From a virus, in the IMG/VR virus record IMGVR_UViG_3300028920_000002, positions 62,001 to 126,000 of that record: a DNA stretch of 64,000 nucleotides. One strand, given 5' to 3'. Both the position numbers and the translations under genes were made by a program. Below the pieces are notes generated by a model, which was not told the origin of the DNA, did no database searches, and worked only from the letters and a program-made list of their open reading frames with translations. Shown here one piece after another: positions 41,984-49,473 of the stretch (the first letter of the stretch is position 1; every line of letters begins with the position of its first letter).

Positions 41984-43144
41984 ATGCAGTACGACCAAGC
42001 TCGGGATACTAAGCGTGCGCGTTTAGCGCGTGAACGCTTGGAGACGAGGTTCAGGCTTGGCGAGCGCGAGCAGACGGCACTTCTCGAGCGTGTCTCGAAG
42101 ATGGTCATCGTCGACAAGCTCGTGCCCCCTGCGCGGATGTACTTCTCCTGGAAGGGAGGAGTCCGCGTAGCATACGGCTCCGAGGACGCGACCGCGATGC
42201 CTATTCACGGCCATGCCCTATCGCAGATGTGCGGTGTGGCGGGTATCGCTAAGGTCTACGTGAACAGACTCGCCAAGGGAGAGGCTTGGGAGCACACGCT
42301 CCTGGTCCACAACTTGAACGAGCTATTTCACCGAGGCAAATACAAGGACCGGCGTGGGCAGCCCGCCAAGTTCCTGAGTCGCAGCGTGGACGATGAAGTG
42401 CGCGGGTTCCTCTCGCGTAGTTTCAATCGACACTTGGCGAGCGCTCCTCTCCTTAGAGCGTTCATTGCCAGCTGTGGGCAGATGGGAGCGAAACCGGTCG
42501 AGGCTGGAGCCTCACCCATTCACTTCAGCCTGAAGTGCTTTCTCCCCTACGTATTCGAGCCTGTGGACGGCGAGTTCCTGAGCGTTGGATGCGGGTGGGC
42601 GAACTCGGACTTCGGCTCGGGCAGGATGCGGGTGGCGCTTTCTGGCTTGCGGGTCAGCTCGGGAACTACTTCCGTCCTGGAGGACGCTATCAGTAGGGTC
42701 CACATCGGCTCCGTCATCCAGGAGTCCGACATCGAGCTGAGCGACGAGGCATCACGCAAGGAGATGGAAGCTCAGGCGGAGGCAATCCGTAGCAGCGTCC
42801 ATAAGCTGTTGGAGCCGGCCAATGTGACCCGGCTTCTGAAGCTGGTCCGAATGGCGCATGAGGAGGCAGTTCCGTGGCACAAGCTCAAGGATGAATTGGG
42901 CAGACTGCTGCAGAAGAAGGAGCTCGAGACCGTCGAAGAGATGTTGAGAAGCAACGCAGACGACATCATCGACCTCCCGCCGCCTAGTTACAACGACGAC
43001 AACGAACCAGTGGCCAACCGATGGTGGGCGAGCAACGTCCTAGGACACCTGGCCAACAAAGAGTCGAGTGTGGAGCGCAAGAAGGACCTTCAGACCCTCG
43101 CGGGCAGCATCCTTGGTAAGACCAAGGGAGCCAACAAGCTTTGA
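41984..43144 (+). CDS. Possible DUF932-like phage protein, 386 aa
   Basis: ATG 41984 behind a -10 box. Residues about 120-260 (FLSRSVDDEVRGFLSRSFNRH, then FLPYVFEPVDGEFLSVGCGWANSDFGSG, then RVHIGS) follow the strand order of DUF932/YfjQ-type phage and plasmid proteins. The C-terminal 120 residues are helical. The similarity is weak. Terminated by a perfect hairpin at 43148. Confidence 0.5.
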   Translation: MQYDQARDTKRARLARERLETRFRLGEREQTALLERVSKMVIVDKLVPPARMYFSWKGGVRVAYGSEDATAMPIHGHALSQMCGVAGIAKVYVNRLAKGEAWEHTLLVHNLNELFHRGKYKDRRGQPAKFLSRSVDDEVRGFLSRSFNRHLASAPLLRAFIASCGQMGAKPVEAGASPIHFSLKCFLPYVFEPVDGEFLSVGCGWANSDFGSGRMRVALSGLRVSSGTTSVLEDAISRVHIGSVIQESDIELSDEASRKEMEAQAEAIRSSVHKLLEPANVTRLLKLVRMAHEEAVPWHKLKDELGRLLQKKELETVEEMLRSNADDIIDLPPPSYNDDNEPVANRWWASNVLGHLANKESSVERKKDLQTLAGSILGKTKGANKL

Positions 43145-43147
43145 GGT

Positions 43148-43169
43148 TTGGCGGGCGAAAGCCCGCCAA
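43148..43169 (+). terminator. Terminator hairpin
   Basis: Perfect 9-bp stem TTGGCGGGC / GCCCGCCAA with GAAA tetraloop, 3 nt after the stop at 43144. Confidence 0.8.
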
Positions 43170-43184
43170 CCCTCTACTAGCTAC

Positions 43185-43191
43185 GGAATAA
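43185..43191 (+). promoter_or_regulatory. GGGATAA-type promoter (GGAATAA)
   Basis: GCCAA, 15 nt, GGAATAAGA, then TCTCGGAGG. ACTAGC separates it from the terminator at 43148. Confidence 0.65.
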
Positions 43192-43209
43192 GAGTCTCGG
43201 AGGTAGACT

Positions 43210-43434
43210 ATGTTTCACCTGTACCAGTTGTTGAAGCTACTGGAGTTGGCGTACGCCGCCGACCCCAACCAGGCGATGGGAGAGCTGGGCAAACTGTTGC
43301 ACCACGCTGAGAAGAACGGTCACTCCGTCACCGCATCTATGCTACGAGAAGCAGCGGCCAACTTGGCCGATGGGTTGCCACTGAGGGTCCTCGGGCATCA
43401 GGGGCAGTTGCAGGGAGTACGAGAATGTCAGTGA
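43210..43434 (+). CDS. Hypothetical protein, 74 aa
   Basis: ATG 43210, RBS CGGAGG. Helical, with an amphipathic N-terminal helix rich in Leu. Overlaps the next gene by 10 nt. Family not recognised. Confidence 0.6.
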   Translation: MFHLYQLLKLLELAYAADPNQAMGELGKLLHHAEKNGHSVTASMLREAAANLADGLPLRVLGHQGQLQGVRECQ

Positions 43435-43598
43435 ACAAGCCAGCGCGGTTCACACTGCGCAAGAAGAAGGAAGCCAGGGCCGACTTGTTGAGAATCATCA
43501 AGGAAGGCTTCGAGCCGCACCCTTCCACGTGCGAGCTGCTTGAGTGGCTGAGCTACGAGATTCAGAAGGCGGAGGAGAAGTCCACGCGCAATGGCTAA
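43425..43598 (+). CDS. Small basic protein, 57 aa
   Basis: ATG 43425, RBS CAGGGAG. Lys/Arg-rich N-terminal half and a helix with ELLEWLSYEIQKAEE. Its stop lies inside the first codons of the RNase HII gene (ATGGCTAA), the same 8-nt junction seen between 58499 and 60461. Confidence 0.6.
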   Translation: MSVNKPARFTLRKKKEARADLLRIIKEGFEPHPSTCELLEWLSYEIQKAEEKSTRNG

Positions 43599-44247
43599 GC
43601 CGGTTACGGTGAGCCCGTCTCAGCAGGAGGCCCTGCGTCGAATCGAGGAAGCCGATGTGGAGTACATCATCGGTATCGACGAAGTGGGTCTCGGTCCTTG
43701 GGCGGGCCCCGTCACCGTCGGTGCGGTGGTGGTGCCCAAGGGCTGGAGACATCACAGTGTGCGGGACTCCAAGCAGCTTTCTGCTAAGGCCAGGTTGGCG
43801 GCCACGAGATTCATCTACGACGCGGCGGTAGCCCACTGTGTCATCAGCTCTCCGGTTGAGGACATCGACAAGTACGGGTTGAAGAAGGCGCATGCCTTGG
43901 TCACGGAGGGTGCCGCCCTCTACTGCCTGAAGCGCTATCCTGATGCACTCATCGTTCAAGACGGCGACATCCCAGTCACCGTGGATGGCCGCCCGCAGAA
44001 GATGGTCTGGCTCCCCAAGGCCGACGTCCTGGTCCCAGCAGTGAGTGCGGCTAGCATCATCGCCAAGCTGAACAGGGATGCTTTCATGACGAAGGCGGCC
44101 AAGGAGTTTCCTGGCTACGGATTCGCTCAGAACAAGGGCTATGGGACCAGTCAGCACATCGAGGGGCTGAAGAAGCATGGTGTCTGCTCTCTCCACCGCA
44201 AGAGCTACAAGCCGGTGAAGCGGTTCCTCGAATCTGGTAGACTCTGA
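43591..44247 (+). CDS. rnhB: Ribonuclease HII
   Basis: ATG 43591; 218 aa. IIGIDEVGLGPWAGPVTVGAVVV at 27-49 carries the DE(A/V)G catalytic start, KQLSAKAR the second segment, QDGD near 128 the third Asp and SAASIIAKLNRD the fourth; KGYGTxxH and HRKSY end the fold. The enzyme removes RNA from RNA/DNA hybrids, i.e. primers or misincorporated ribonucleotides, in phage replication. Confidence 0.95.
   Translation: MAKPVTVSPSQQEALRRIEEADVEYIIGIDEVGLGPWAGPVTVGAVVVPKGWRHHSVRDSKQLSAKARLAATRFIYDAAVAHCVISSPVEDIDKYGLKKAHALVTEGAALYCLKRYPDALIVQDGDIPVTVDGRPQKMVWLPKADVLVPAVSAASIIAKLNRDAFMTKAAKEFPGYGFAQNKGYGTSQHIEGLKKHGVCSLHRKSYKPVKRFLESGRL
44235..44243 (+). promoter_or_regulatory. Extended -10 box, leaderless-type promoter
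   Basis: TGGTAGACT, exactly 6 nt before GTG 44250; no Shine-Dalgarno. It sits inside the last codons of rnhB. Confidence 0.45.
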
Positions 44248-44249
44248 AC

Positions 44250-44480
44250 GTGGCTCAGGGCGAACAAGAGAAGCGGGCGGCTCGAGACGAGCGGCTGACC
44301 AAGCTGCAGCAGGCCACTAACGAGTGGGCCGACAAGGAAGAAGACAGGCTCAACAAGGAAGTCGCGCTGGCGAAGAAGATACTGCTCGGCCGAACTGGAG
44401 CTGAGCGGCTCAACAACGCTTCGGTCCAGTCGGCATCTGAGCTGTTGGTCGATGAACTCAACAACTTTCTAGCAGGATGA
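44250..44480 (+). CDS. Charged helical protein, 76 aa
   Basis: GTG 44250, leaderless-type start. Glu/Lys/Arg-rich helix throughout, no Cys or aromatic cluster except one Trp. Small coiled-coil protein of unknown role. Confidence 0.6.
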   Translation: MAQGEQEKRAARDERLTKLQQATNEWADKEEDRLNKEVALAKKILLGRTGAERLNNASVQSASELLVDELNNFLAG

Positions 44481-44483
44481 GAC

Positions 44484-44795
44484 ATGACGGAAGAAGTGAA
44501 GAAGGTGCCCGCAGCACCGACCCCGAACAAGGACAACGGCCAGACCACCAAGGAGAGCCTCCCGGTCATCGAGGAGCTCGATAGGCTGAAGCTGGAGAAT
44601 GCCGAGCTTCGGCTGCGCAATCTTGGGATGCAGCACGACCGTCTTCATGAGGACTTGAAGGACTGTCGGGCGCAGATGACCAAACAGGTTCAGGAGCTCG
44701 AGGCATTCAAGGTCCAGCTTCAGGTGAAGTACAAGGTCGACCTCAGCATGTATCAGATGCGTGCCGGCGACGGTGCGCTCATCCCAAAGGGGTAG
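44484..44795 (+). CDS. Coiled-coil protein, 103 aa
   Basis: ATG 44484, RBS AGGATGAG. Disordered N-terminus (Pro/Thr/Lys), then leucine-heptad helix from about 27 to 85 (LDRLKLENAELRLRNLGM onwards). Role unknown; directly precedes virion genes. Confidence 0.6.
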   Translation: MTEEVKKVPAAPTPNKDNGQTTKESLPVIEELDRLKLENAELRLRNLGMQHDRLHEDLKDCRAQMTKQVQELEAFKVQLQVKYKVDLSMYQMRAGDGALIPKG

Positions 44796-44798
44796 CTC

Positions 44799-45830
44799 AT
44801 GGCAGTCAGCATCGTCAGACCCGTCAACCTCAGCTCGGAGGAGCTGCAGCTGGTCGAGCTGCACATCTTCGTGGTTGACGAGGATTGGGTAGGGGACTTT
44901 GACCAAATCGAGGTCTGGCGTTCCAAGACCACGTCCTCGGGCCCATATGAGGAGCTGACTGCCGAGACCTGGCGTTACGCGCGACTCCCCCACGGCGCTG
45001 GTGACATTCCATCCACCCCGGTGACTGGGGCTGACGTCATCGTCGTGGGGTCGGACCTGCAGCTGCGCCTCAACGAGAGGGATGACCTGACCATCCTGTT
45101 CACTGGGACGGACCCCCTGACCCTCACGCAGGTGGCATCCCAGATTGTGGCGGGCGGACTCACCCGGGTGAACAGCTACGTGGACGAAGATGGCCTGCTG
45201 GTCATCGAGACCACTGAGCCCGGAACCGGCGCCCTGCTCCGCATCGTGGGCGGGGAGGCCACCGGCATACTGGGCCTGCCCACCGAGGAGCCGGAGAGCC
45301 TGGCCAACGGCCGGGACCCGCGCATCACCCTCATGCAGGGGACCAGCGAGTACATCTTCAGCGACATCCGCGGCTCTGAGGGCTACTACTACAAGACCAG
45401 GTTCCGAAACAGCTTCAGCCAGGCGGTCAGCGAGTTCTCACAGCCCTTCCCTGTAGGACAGGCCCTTGGCCTCTCGGCCGCTCGGGTGGTCTGCGGGCGG
45501 CTCGACCTGGTGGCCCAGGACGGCAAACCGCTGCGCAACGTGGAGGTCCACGTATTCAACGGCCACAGAGGTCAAATCGTCGATGACAAGCTGGTGGCTG
45601 GCCCGGTCCAATCGCAGCTCAGCGACCGCTCTGGACGCGTGGAGTTTCACCTGGTGCGCGGAATGAGGGCGACCGTGACCATCATGGGCACTGACATCAC
45701 CCGGGATATCGAGGTGCCCTCTGACGAGAACGTCAAGGTTTTCAACCTGCTGGACCCCACAGTTTCAGTAGAGGATGTGTTCACCGTTCAGGTGCCCAAC
45801 ATCGTCTATGCCCAGCGAAGAAGCCTCTGA
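44799..45830 (+). CDS. Probable virion beta protein with hook-IN-like and Ig-like modules, 343 aa
   Basis: ATG 44799. Residues about 1-75 form a beta domain, 75-170 a hook-IN-like module (DLTILFTGTDPLTLTQVASQI then strands and GILGLP). Residues 170-215 form a beta segment with YYYKTRFRN, and about 225-320 an Ig/transthyretin-like domain (GRLDLVAQDGKPLRNVEVHVF, SGRVEFHLVRG). This last domain resembles the middle of the product at 46076. Expected to be a baseplate, neck or fibre component. Confidence 0.65.
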   Translation: MAVSIVRPVNLSSEELQLVELHIFVVDEDWVGDFDQIEVWRSKTTSSGPYEELTAETWRYARLPHGAGDIPSTPVTGADVIVVGSDLQLRLNERDDLTILFTGTDPLTLTQVASQIVAGGLTRVNSYVDEDGLLVIETTEPGTGALLRIVGGEATGILGLPTEEPESLANGRDPRITLMQGTSEYIFSDIRGSEGYYYKTRFRNSFSQAVSEFSQPFPVGQALGLSAARVVCGRLDLVAQDGKPLRNVEVHVFNGHRGQIVDDKLVAGPVQSQLSDRSGRVEFHLVRGMRATVTIMGTDITRDIEVPSDENVKVFNLLDPTVSVEDVFTVQVPNIVYAQRRSL

Positions 45831-46065
45831 CGCGCGCATCACCGTAGTCTTCCCCGGAAAGGGCGGGCGTACGGGAATTTGCCCGCTGAGCCACGTCCCT
45901 GGTAAGCGCATCAAGGACTACCTGCGGACCCCTCCTCTCGCAGCACAGGGGCTCGTGGGCATGGTGGCCAAGCGGGGGAAGATGTACACCCGCGGTGGCC
46001 AACGGATTCGTTTTTACTACGTCCCCAATCCCGGAGATGTCATAGTGCTCATTGCTATGGGCTGA
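45808..46065 (+). CDS. Small virion-module protein, possible beta-grasp, 85 aa
   Basis: ATG 45808 inside the end of the previous gene. Strand-helix-strand-strand order (RITVVFPG, KRIKDYLRT, YVPNPGDVIVLIAM) fits a ubiquitin-like beta-grasp of the kind used in some tail-assembly proteins. The match is only to the topology. Confidence 0.5.
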   Translation: MPSEEASDARITVVFPGKGGRTGICPLSHVPGKRIKDYLRTPPLAAQGLVGMVAKRGKMYTRGGQRIRFYYVPNPGDVIVLIAMG

Positions 46066-46075
46066 AGGAGGGAAG

Positions 46076-46978
46076 ATGTCGGCCTACGAGCAAGTCGATG
46101 TCTACGTCAAAACGAAGGCGGAGCCGAACACACCCGTCGAGGGAGTACTCGTTCGGGTTTACGAGCAAGACGGCTCCCTCATCTTCAGCGAAGCCGCCAC
46201 CGATGCCGACGGTCACGTCGGCTTTCTTTTGTGGTCGGGCAAGACGTACTCTCTGCGCTTCTACAAGTTCCAGGTGGGCTTCACCCAACCTCAGCTCATC
46301 GAGGTGAAGACCGAGGTGATGACGCCCGGGACTACGCCCAACACGTTCGACGTTGAGGCTGAAGTGCTCGAGTTCCCAGTGGCCAACGACTCCCGTTTGT
46401 GCCGGGCGTCTGGCTATTTCCGAGACATCACTGGGGCGCCCTACGCTAACCTAGACATGCACTTTCGTGGGCGTTTCCCCGTAGCTCTACTCGAGGGCTC
46501 TGGAGTGGTGAACGCCACCCGCATCGTGCGTACTGACGATGACGGCTACGCCTGTGTGGACTTAGTGCGCTGCGCGTTGTACGAAGTGACGATGGAGACT
46601 CTCGAGGGTGTGCGCCGCTGCATCAAGGTGCCGGACGCGCCGAGCGTGAATCTGCCAGACCTACTGTTCGCAAAGGTGGAAGCGGTGGGCTTCGAGCCGG
46701 AGGGTCCGTTCCAGTTGACCGTCGGCGGCGAGCTCGAGCTGGTCACCACTGTGGTCGGCACCGACGGGGTGCCCCTGGACGGGCCGGCCATCCAAGACGT
46801 CTTGTGGAAGACCAGCGACAACGGGGTCTTCTCCTTCACCACCACCGCCACGGGCCTGCTCCTTCGGGGCGTGGGTGTTGGGACTGCCGAATTACAGGCA
46901 GAGCGGAAGGATGAGAGCATCGTGAGCATTCCGGCCGCGCCGATATCGGGCGTGCCCATCGCCGTCGTCGTAACGTGA
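46076..46978 (+). CDS. Probable virion protein with transthyretin-like and Ig-like domains, 300 aa
   Basis: ATG 46076, RBS GGAGGGAAG. Residues about 5-85 look like a carboxypeptidase-regulatory/transthyretin-like domain (VEGVLVRVYEQDG, TDADGHVGFLL, YSLRFYKF). Residues 105-190 form a second beta domain related to the C-terminal domain at 44799. Residues 205-300 form a BIG2-type Ig domain (GGELELVTTVVGTDGVPL, VGTAELQAE). Adhesin-like decoration of tail or capsid is inferred. Confidence 0.65.
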   Translation: MSAYEQVDVYVKTKAEPNTPVEGVLVRVYEQDGSLIFSEAATDADGHVGFLLWSGKTYSLRFYKFQVGFTQPQLIEVKTEVMTPGTTPNTFDVEAEVLEFPVANDSRLCRASGYFRDITGAPYANLDMHFRGRFPVALLEGSGVVNATRIVRTDDDGYACVDLVRCALYEVTMETLEGVRRCIKVPDAPSVNLPDLLFAKVEAVGFEPEGPFQLTVGGELELVTTVVGTDGVPLDGPAIQDVLWKTSDNGVFSFTTTATGLLLRGVGVGTAELQAERKDESIVSIPAAPISGVPIAVVVT

Positions 46979-47637
46979 CCGCCTCTGCCGCCGCCTCCGC
47001 CGTGTACACGCTCTCCGCTCTGCTGGAGGTGCAGGTGGAGGCTCTGGCGCTGGGGGCGCCTGTGCGGCCCATCCTGGCCGCCACGATGGCAGCGCTCGAG
47101 GCCACCCTGGGGAGCCTGTCGTCGCCCCCACCGCCTCCTGTGGCGCCCCTGGTGCCCGAGGAGATGCCTCTCAGCGCCTGGGACCCCGAGCCGCACGACG
47201 TGGTCATGGAGGCCAGCAAGTGCCGTGCACTGCTACTGGAAATTGTCCGGCGGGCCGCCCACGACTGGGTCTTGTATCGGCTCAGCAAGAAGATGACCGA
47301 GCTCGAGCTCGCGGAGGACGCCTACGTCTGGATGTTCGAGGAGGACCCGGCCCATTCTTGGGCGCGCCGTCGGGAGGGCACACCCAAGATGCTCACCAGC
47401 TTCCTGACCATCTGTGAGCTGCTGGACCTCAACCCGCGGGTGGTGCGGGAGCGCGTCAAGAAGATGACGGTCAAGAGCATCATGACCGCCGGCAGGCCCG
47501 CCGAGCGTCGGCGGCAGTACCGGGACGAGCCGGCACGCGTGGAGGACTACTCCTTGGTGGATGGCATGAGCGTGCCGCCTGAGGACGAGTCCGACTACCG
47601 CACGTCCTACGAGGCTCACTTCGCCATCGGAATGTAG
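46975..47637 (+). CDS. Conserved-type phage protein, helical, 220 aa
   Basis: GTG 46975 (GTGA overlap). N-terminal Ala/Leu/Pro segment; residues about 82-165 (CRALLLEIVRRAAHDWVLYR, AEDAYVWMFEED, LTSFLTICELLDLNPRVVRERVKKMT) form a helical domain that I have seen in many tailed-phage hypothetical proteins but cannot name. The final VRERVKKMT helix could be DNA-contacting. Ends at a bidirectional terminator. Confidence 0.65.
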   Translation: MTASAAASAVYTLSALLEVQVEALALGAPVRPILAATMAALEATLGSLSSPPPPPVAPLVPEEMPLSAWDPEPHDVVMEASKCRALLLEIVRRAAHDWVLYRLSKKMTELELAEDAYVWMFEEDPAHSWARRREGTPKMLTSFLTICELLDLNPRVVRERVKKMTVKSIMTAGRPAERRRQYRDEPARVEDYSLVDGMSVPPEDESDYRTSYEAHFAIGM

Positions 47638-47648
47638 GGCTAGCGAAA

Positions 47649-47668
47649 CGGCCGGTTTGCACCGGCCG
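47649..47668. terminator. Bidirectional terminator hairpin
   Basis: Perfect 8-bp stem CGGCCGGT / ACCGGCCG with 4-nt loop between convergent stops at 47637 and 47674. Confidence 0.8.
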
Positions 47669-47673
47669 CCTCG

Positions 47674-47901
47674 CTAATTCATGAGGCGGTGCCGCTCCTG
47701 GTAGAGTCTCTCGAGCGCGTCGTTGACGGCCTCCACGGTAGAGGCTCCGTAACCGTTGAAGGTCTTCTGCTGCATCAAGTCCTGAAGCGGTTGGTGCACC
47801 AAACCGCCGGCGAGTCTGCCTACGCCCATGGCGATGTTCTCGTCAGCGAGTCTCTTCATCAGCTCGCCGTAGGTCATCATCGGGTCAGCTCGAACGGTCA
47901 T
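47674..47901 (-). CDS. Hypothetical protein, 75 aa
   Basis: ATG 47901, RBS AAAGGAG 12 nt upstream, behind a GGAATAACA promoter. Helical with two Met-rich segments. Function unknown. Confidence 0.65.
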   Translation of the reverse strand: MTVRADPMMTYGELMKRLADENIAMGVGRLAGGLVHQPLQDLMQQKTFNGYGASTVEAVNDALERLYQERHRLMN

Positions 47902-47953
47902 GCGGTCACATTAGCTCCTTTCCGTGGTGGAACGGTAGGGTCCACCACTCTTG

Positions 47954-47960
47954 TTATTCC
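47954..47960 (-). promoter_or_regulatory. GGGATAA-type promoter (GGAATAA), minus strand
   Basis: Minus strand: GCAGAAA, 13 nt, GGAATAACA, then AGAGTGGTGGA. Shares its spacer with the divergent promoter at 47981. Confidence 0.65.
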
Positions 47961-47980
47961 GCAACGCGCTCTCTTTCTGC

Positions 47981-47987
47981 GGCATAA
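47981..47987 (+). promoter_or_regulatory. GGGATAA-type promoter (GGCATAA)
   Basis: CCGCAA, 16 nt, GGCATAAGA, then GCGACGGAGG and ATG 48006. Divergent partner of the promoter at 47954. Confidence 0.65.
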
Positions 47988-48005
47988 GAGCGACGGAGGA
48001 AGACT

Positions 48006-48215
48006 ATGGTCGACAAGAAGAAGCGTGCGAAGAAGACCTCGAAGATTGAGGTCAGCCACAAGCAGTGGGCGGAGTACAAGAGTGCTCTGCACTGCATTCA
48101 AGACATCTGTGCGCTGCTCTACGACGAGGAGGGCGAGGAGCTCGGCGACGTCAGTGGCGCAGACTTCCTGCAGGAGGTCGATACCTACCTGCGCAACTAC
48201 GGGTTCGTGAAGTGA
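48006..48215 (+). CDS. Hypothetical protein, 69 aa
   Basis: ATG 48006, RBS ACGGAGG. Basic N-terminus (KKKRAKKTSK) followed by acidic helices. Stop overlaps the next GTG (GTGA). Confidence 0.6.
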   Translation: MVDKKKRAKKTSKIEVSHKQWAEYKSALHCIQDICALLYDEEGEELGDVSGADFLQEVDTYLRNYGFVK

Positions 48216-48412
48216 CCATCTTCAGCAACGAGACCCACAAGCTGTACGTCATCAGCGTGCAGAAACAAGAAGTAGTGCAGCTCGCCAAGAGATGGGCGGA
48301 GCAAGGCTCCCGGAGTAAGTGGAGTACCGGGCCCTCTCTGGCTCTCTACGACGCCGTGCAAGAGCTGGTCGAATTGGAGGAAGCCGATGTTTCTACTAGC
48401 AACCGTGAATGA
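48212..48412 (+). CDS. Hypothetical protein, 66 aa
   Basis: GTG 48212 (GTGA). A beta strand (KLYVISVQ) and helices; overlaps the next gene by 26 nt. Function unknown. Confidence 0.6.
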   Translation: MTIFSNETHKLYVISVQKQEVVQLAKRWAEQGSRSKWSTGPSLALYDAVQELVELEEADVSTSNRE

Positions 48413-48803
48413 CCCACATGAGCTGGGCCCGATGTTTCTCTGCGCGGAGCTCGACGAGCGACATGTCAAAGACATCAAGCGCAGACATGAGCATTTCATG
48501 CAGACGAAGGGGGTCGATGAGGACCTGGCCTACGTCGAGTACAACGATGATGCTGCGTTCTACTACTCTGTCCCCATCAGCGGGGATGTAGAGCGCGGTG
48601 AGGTGGAAGACCTGCTCTACGACAAGGGGTACGTCGAGGTGCCTCAGGTTGCTACGGAGGGGGCCGAGCAGGTTGAAGTGTATGGCTTGCGTCTAGTCAT
48701 CAGCGAAGACACCTTCTTCTGGAGTGCCTATGTCAAGCACACTGCATGCGAGGTGAGCTCTCAGGACATCTATTTCAAGACGTGGGGAGGGAAGGATGCT
48801 TGA
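48387..48803 (+). CDS. Hypothetical protein, 138 aa
   Basis: ATG 48387, RBS TGGAGGA. Alpha/beta, acidic, with two Trp near the C-terminus. Coupled to the PolA-like gene by an 8-nt overlap. No family recognised. Confidence 0.6.
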   Translation: MFLLATVNDPHELGPMFLCAELDERHVKDIKRRHEHFMQTKGVDEDLAYVEYNDDAAFYYSVPISGDVERGEVEDLLYDKGYVEVPQVATEGAEQVEVYGLRLVISEDTFFWSAYVKHTACEVSSQDIYFKTWGGKDA

Positions 48804-49473
48804 ACAGTCCTATCTCACCCGTCCACTGGTGAGCCCCGATGACCGCTTCTTCGGAGAGACGCCTAAGCATGAAGGTCTGCCACAGGAGACGGTGTTCAAG
48901 AAGGGGGCGTTTGCGCTCCAACTGTGCGAACGACGTAGCGGCAAGTCCATGCTCGCAGAAGCGATGTCGTCACACATCCGGGACAAGCTTCGGGAGCAGG
49001 AATTCGCCCGCAAGATTCTGCCGGTAGAGGTGACTGGCGTCGATGTCTCTGGCAGCATGACGCGAGAGCTACTCGAGCTCCCTTCAGGTACCAGGAGCGG
49101 TCGAGTCAGCTCTGGCTCGCTCAATCTGCAGAATGTCCTGAAGGTGGACGTGCCGGCGAGCTATCAGTCGAAGCTGTACCACCTCGATGCCCCGCTGAAG
49201 GCGCAGCGCCTCATCATGAACAAGGCGGACTACGACGACATCCTCACCTGGTCTCAGAAGGCTGCGAGGCAGAACGCCAAGCTCATCAACTTTGGGTTGG
49301 CCTACGGCGCTTCCCCGAAGCAGGTGGCTGACGCCATCTATCACGGAGGGAAGACCGCTACTCGCTTTCTCGAGGACGCGTACTTCCACGGTCCGAAGTA
49401 CGTGCTCAAAGCACCTGCCATCACCAAGGAAGACCGCAAGGCATATCAACACGGAGGAGATGATGACGCATGA
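48796..49473 (+). CDS. Truncated DNA polymerase I-like protein lacking catalytic motifs, 225 aa
   Basis: ATG 48796, RBS GGGAGGG; the stop overlaps the ligase start. Residues 101-113 (SGRVSS ... NLQN) match the TGRxSS ... NLQN element that precedes motif A in family A polymerases. Residues 158-171 (R-x3-K-x3-F-x3-Y-G) reproduce the O-helix Arg, Lys, Phe and Tyr with exact 4-residue spacing. The motif A aspartate (DYSxIExR) and motif C (HDE) are absent, and the segment between the two elements is about 45 residues instead of about 85. The protein cannot polymerise alone. It could bind primer-template, complement another subunit encoded elsewhere, or be decaying. Confidence 0.72.
   Translation: MLEQSYLTRPLVSPDDRFFGETPKHEGLPQETVFKKGAFALQLCERRSGKSMLAEAMSSHIRDKLREQEFARKILPVEVTGVDVSGSMTRELLELPSGTRSGRVSSGSLNLQNVLKVDVPASYQSKLYHLDAPLKAQRLIMNKADYDDILTWSQKAARQNAKLINFGLAYGASPKQVADAIYHGGKTATRFLEDAYFHGPKYVLKAPAITKEDRKAYQHGGDDDA

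Noticed and set aside
48796-49473. Complete DNA polymerase
   Set aside because: Motifs A and C are absent and the length is a third of a polymerase domain.
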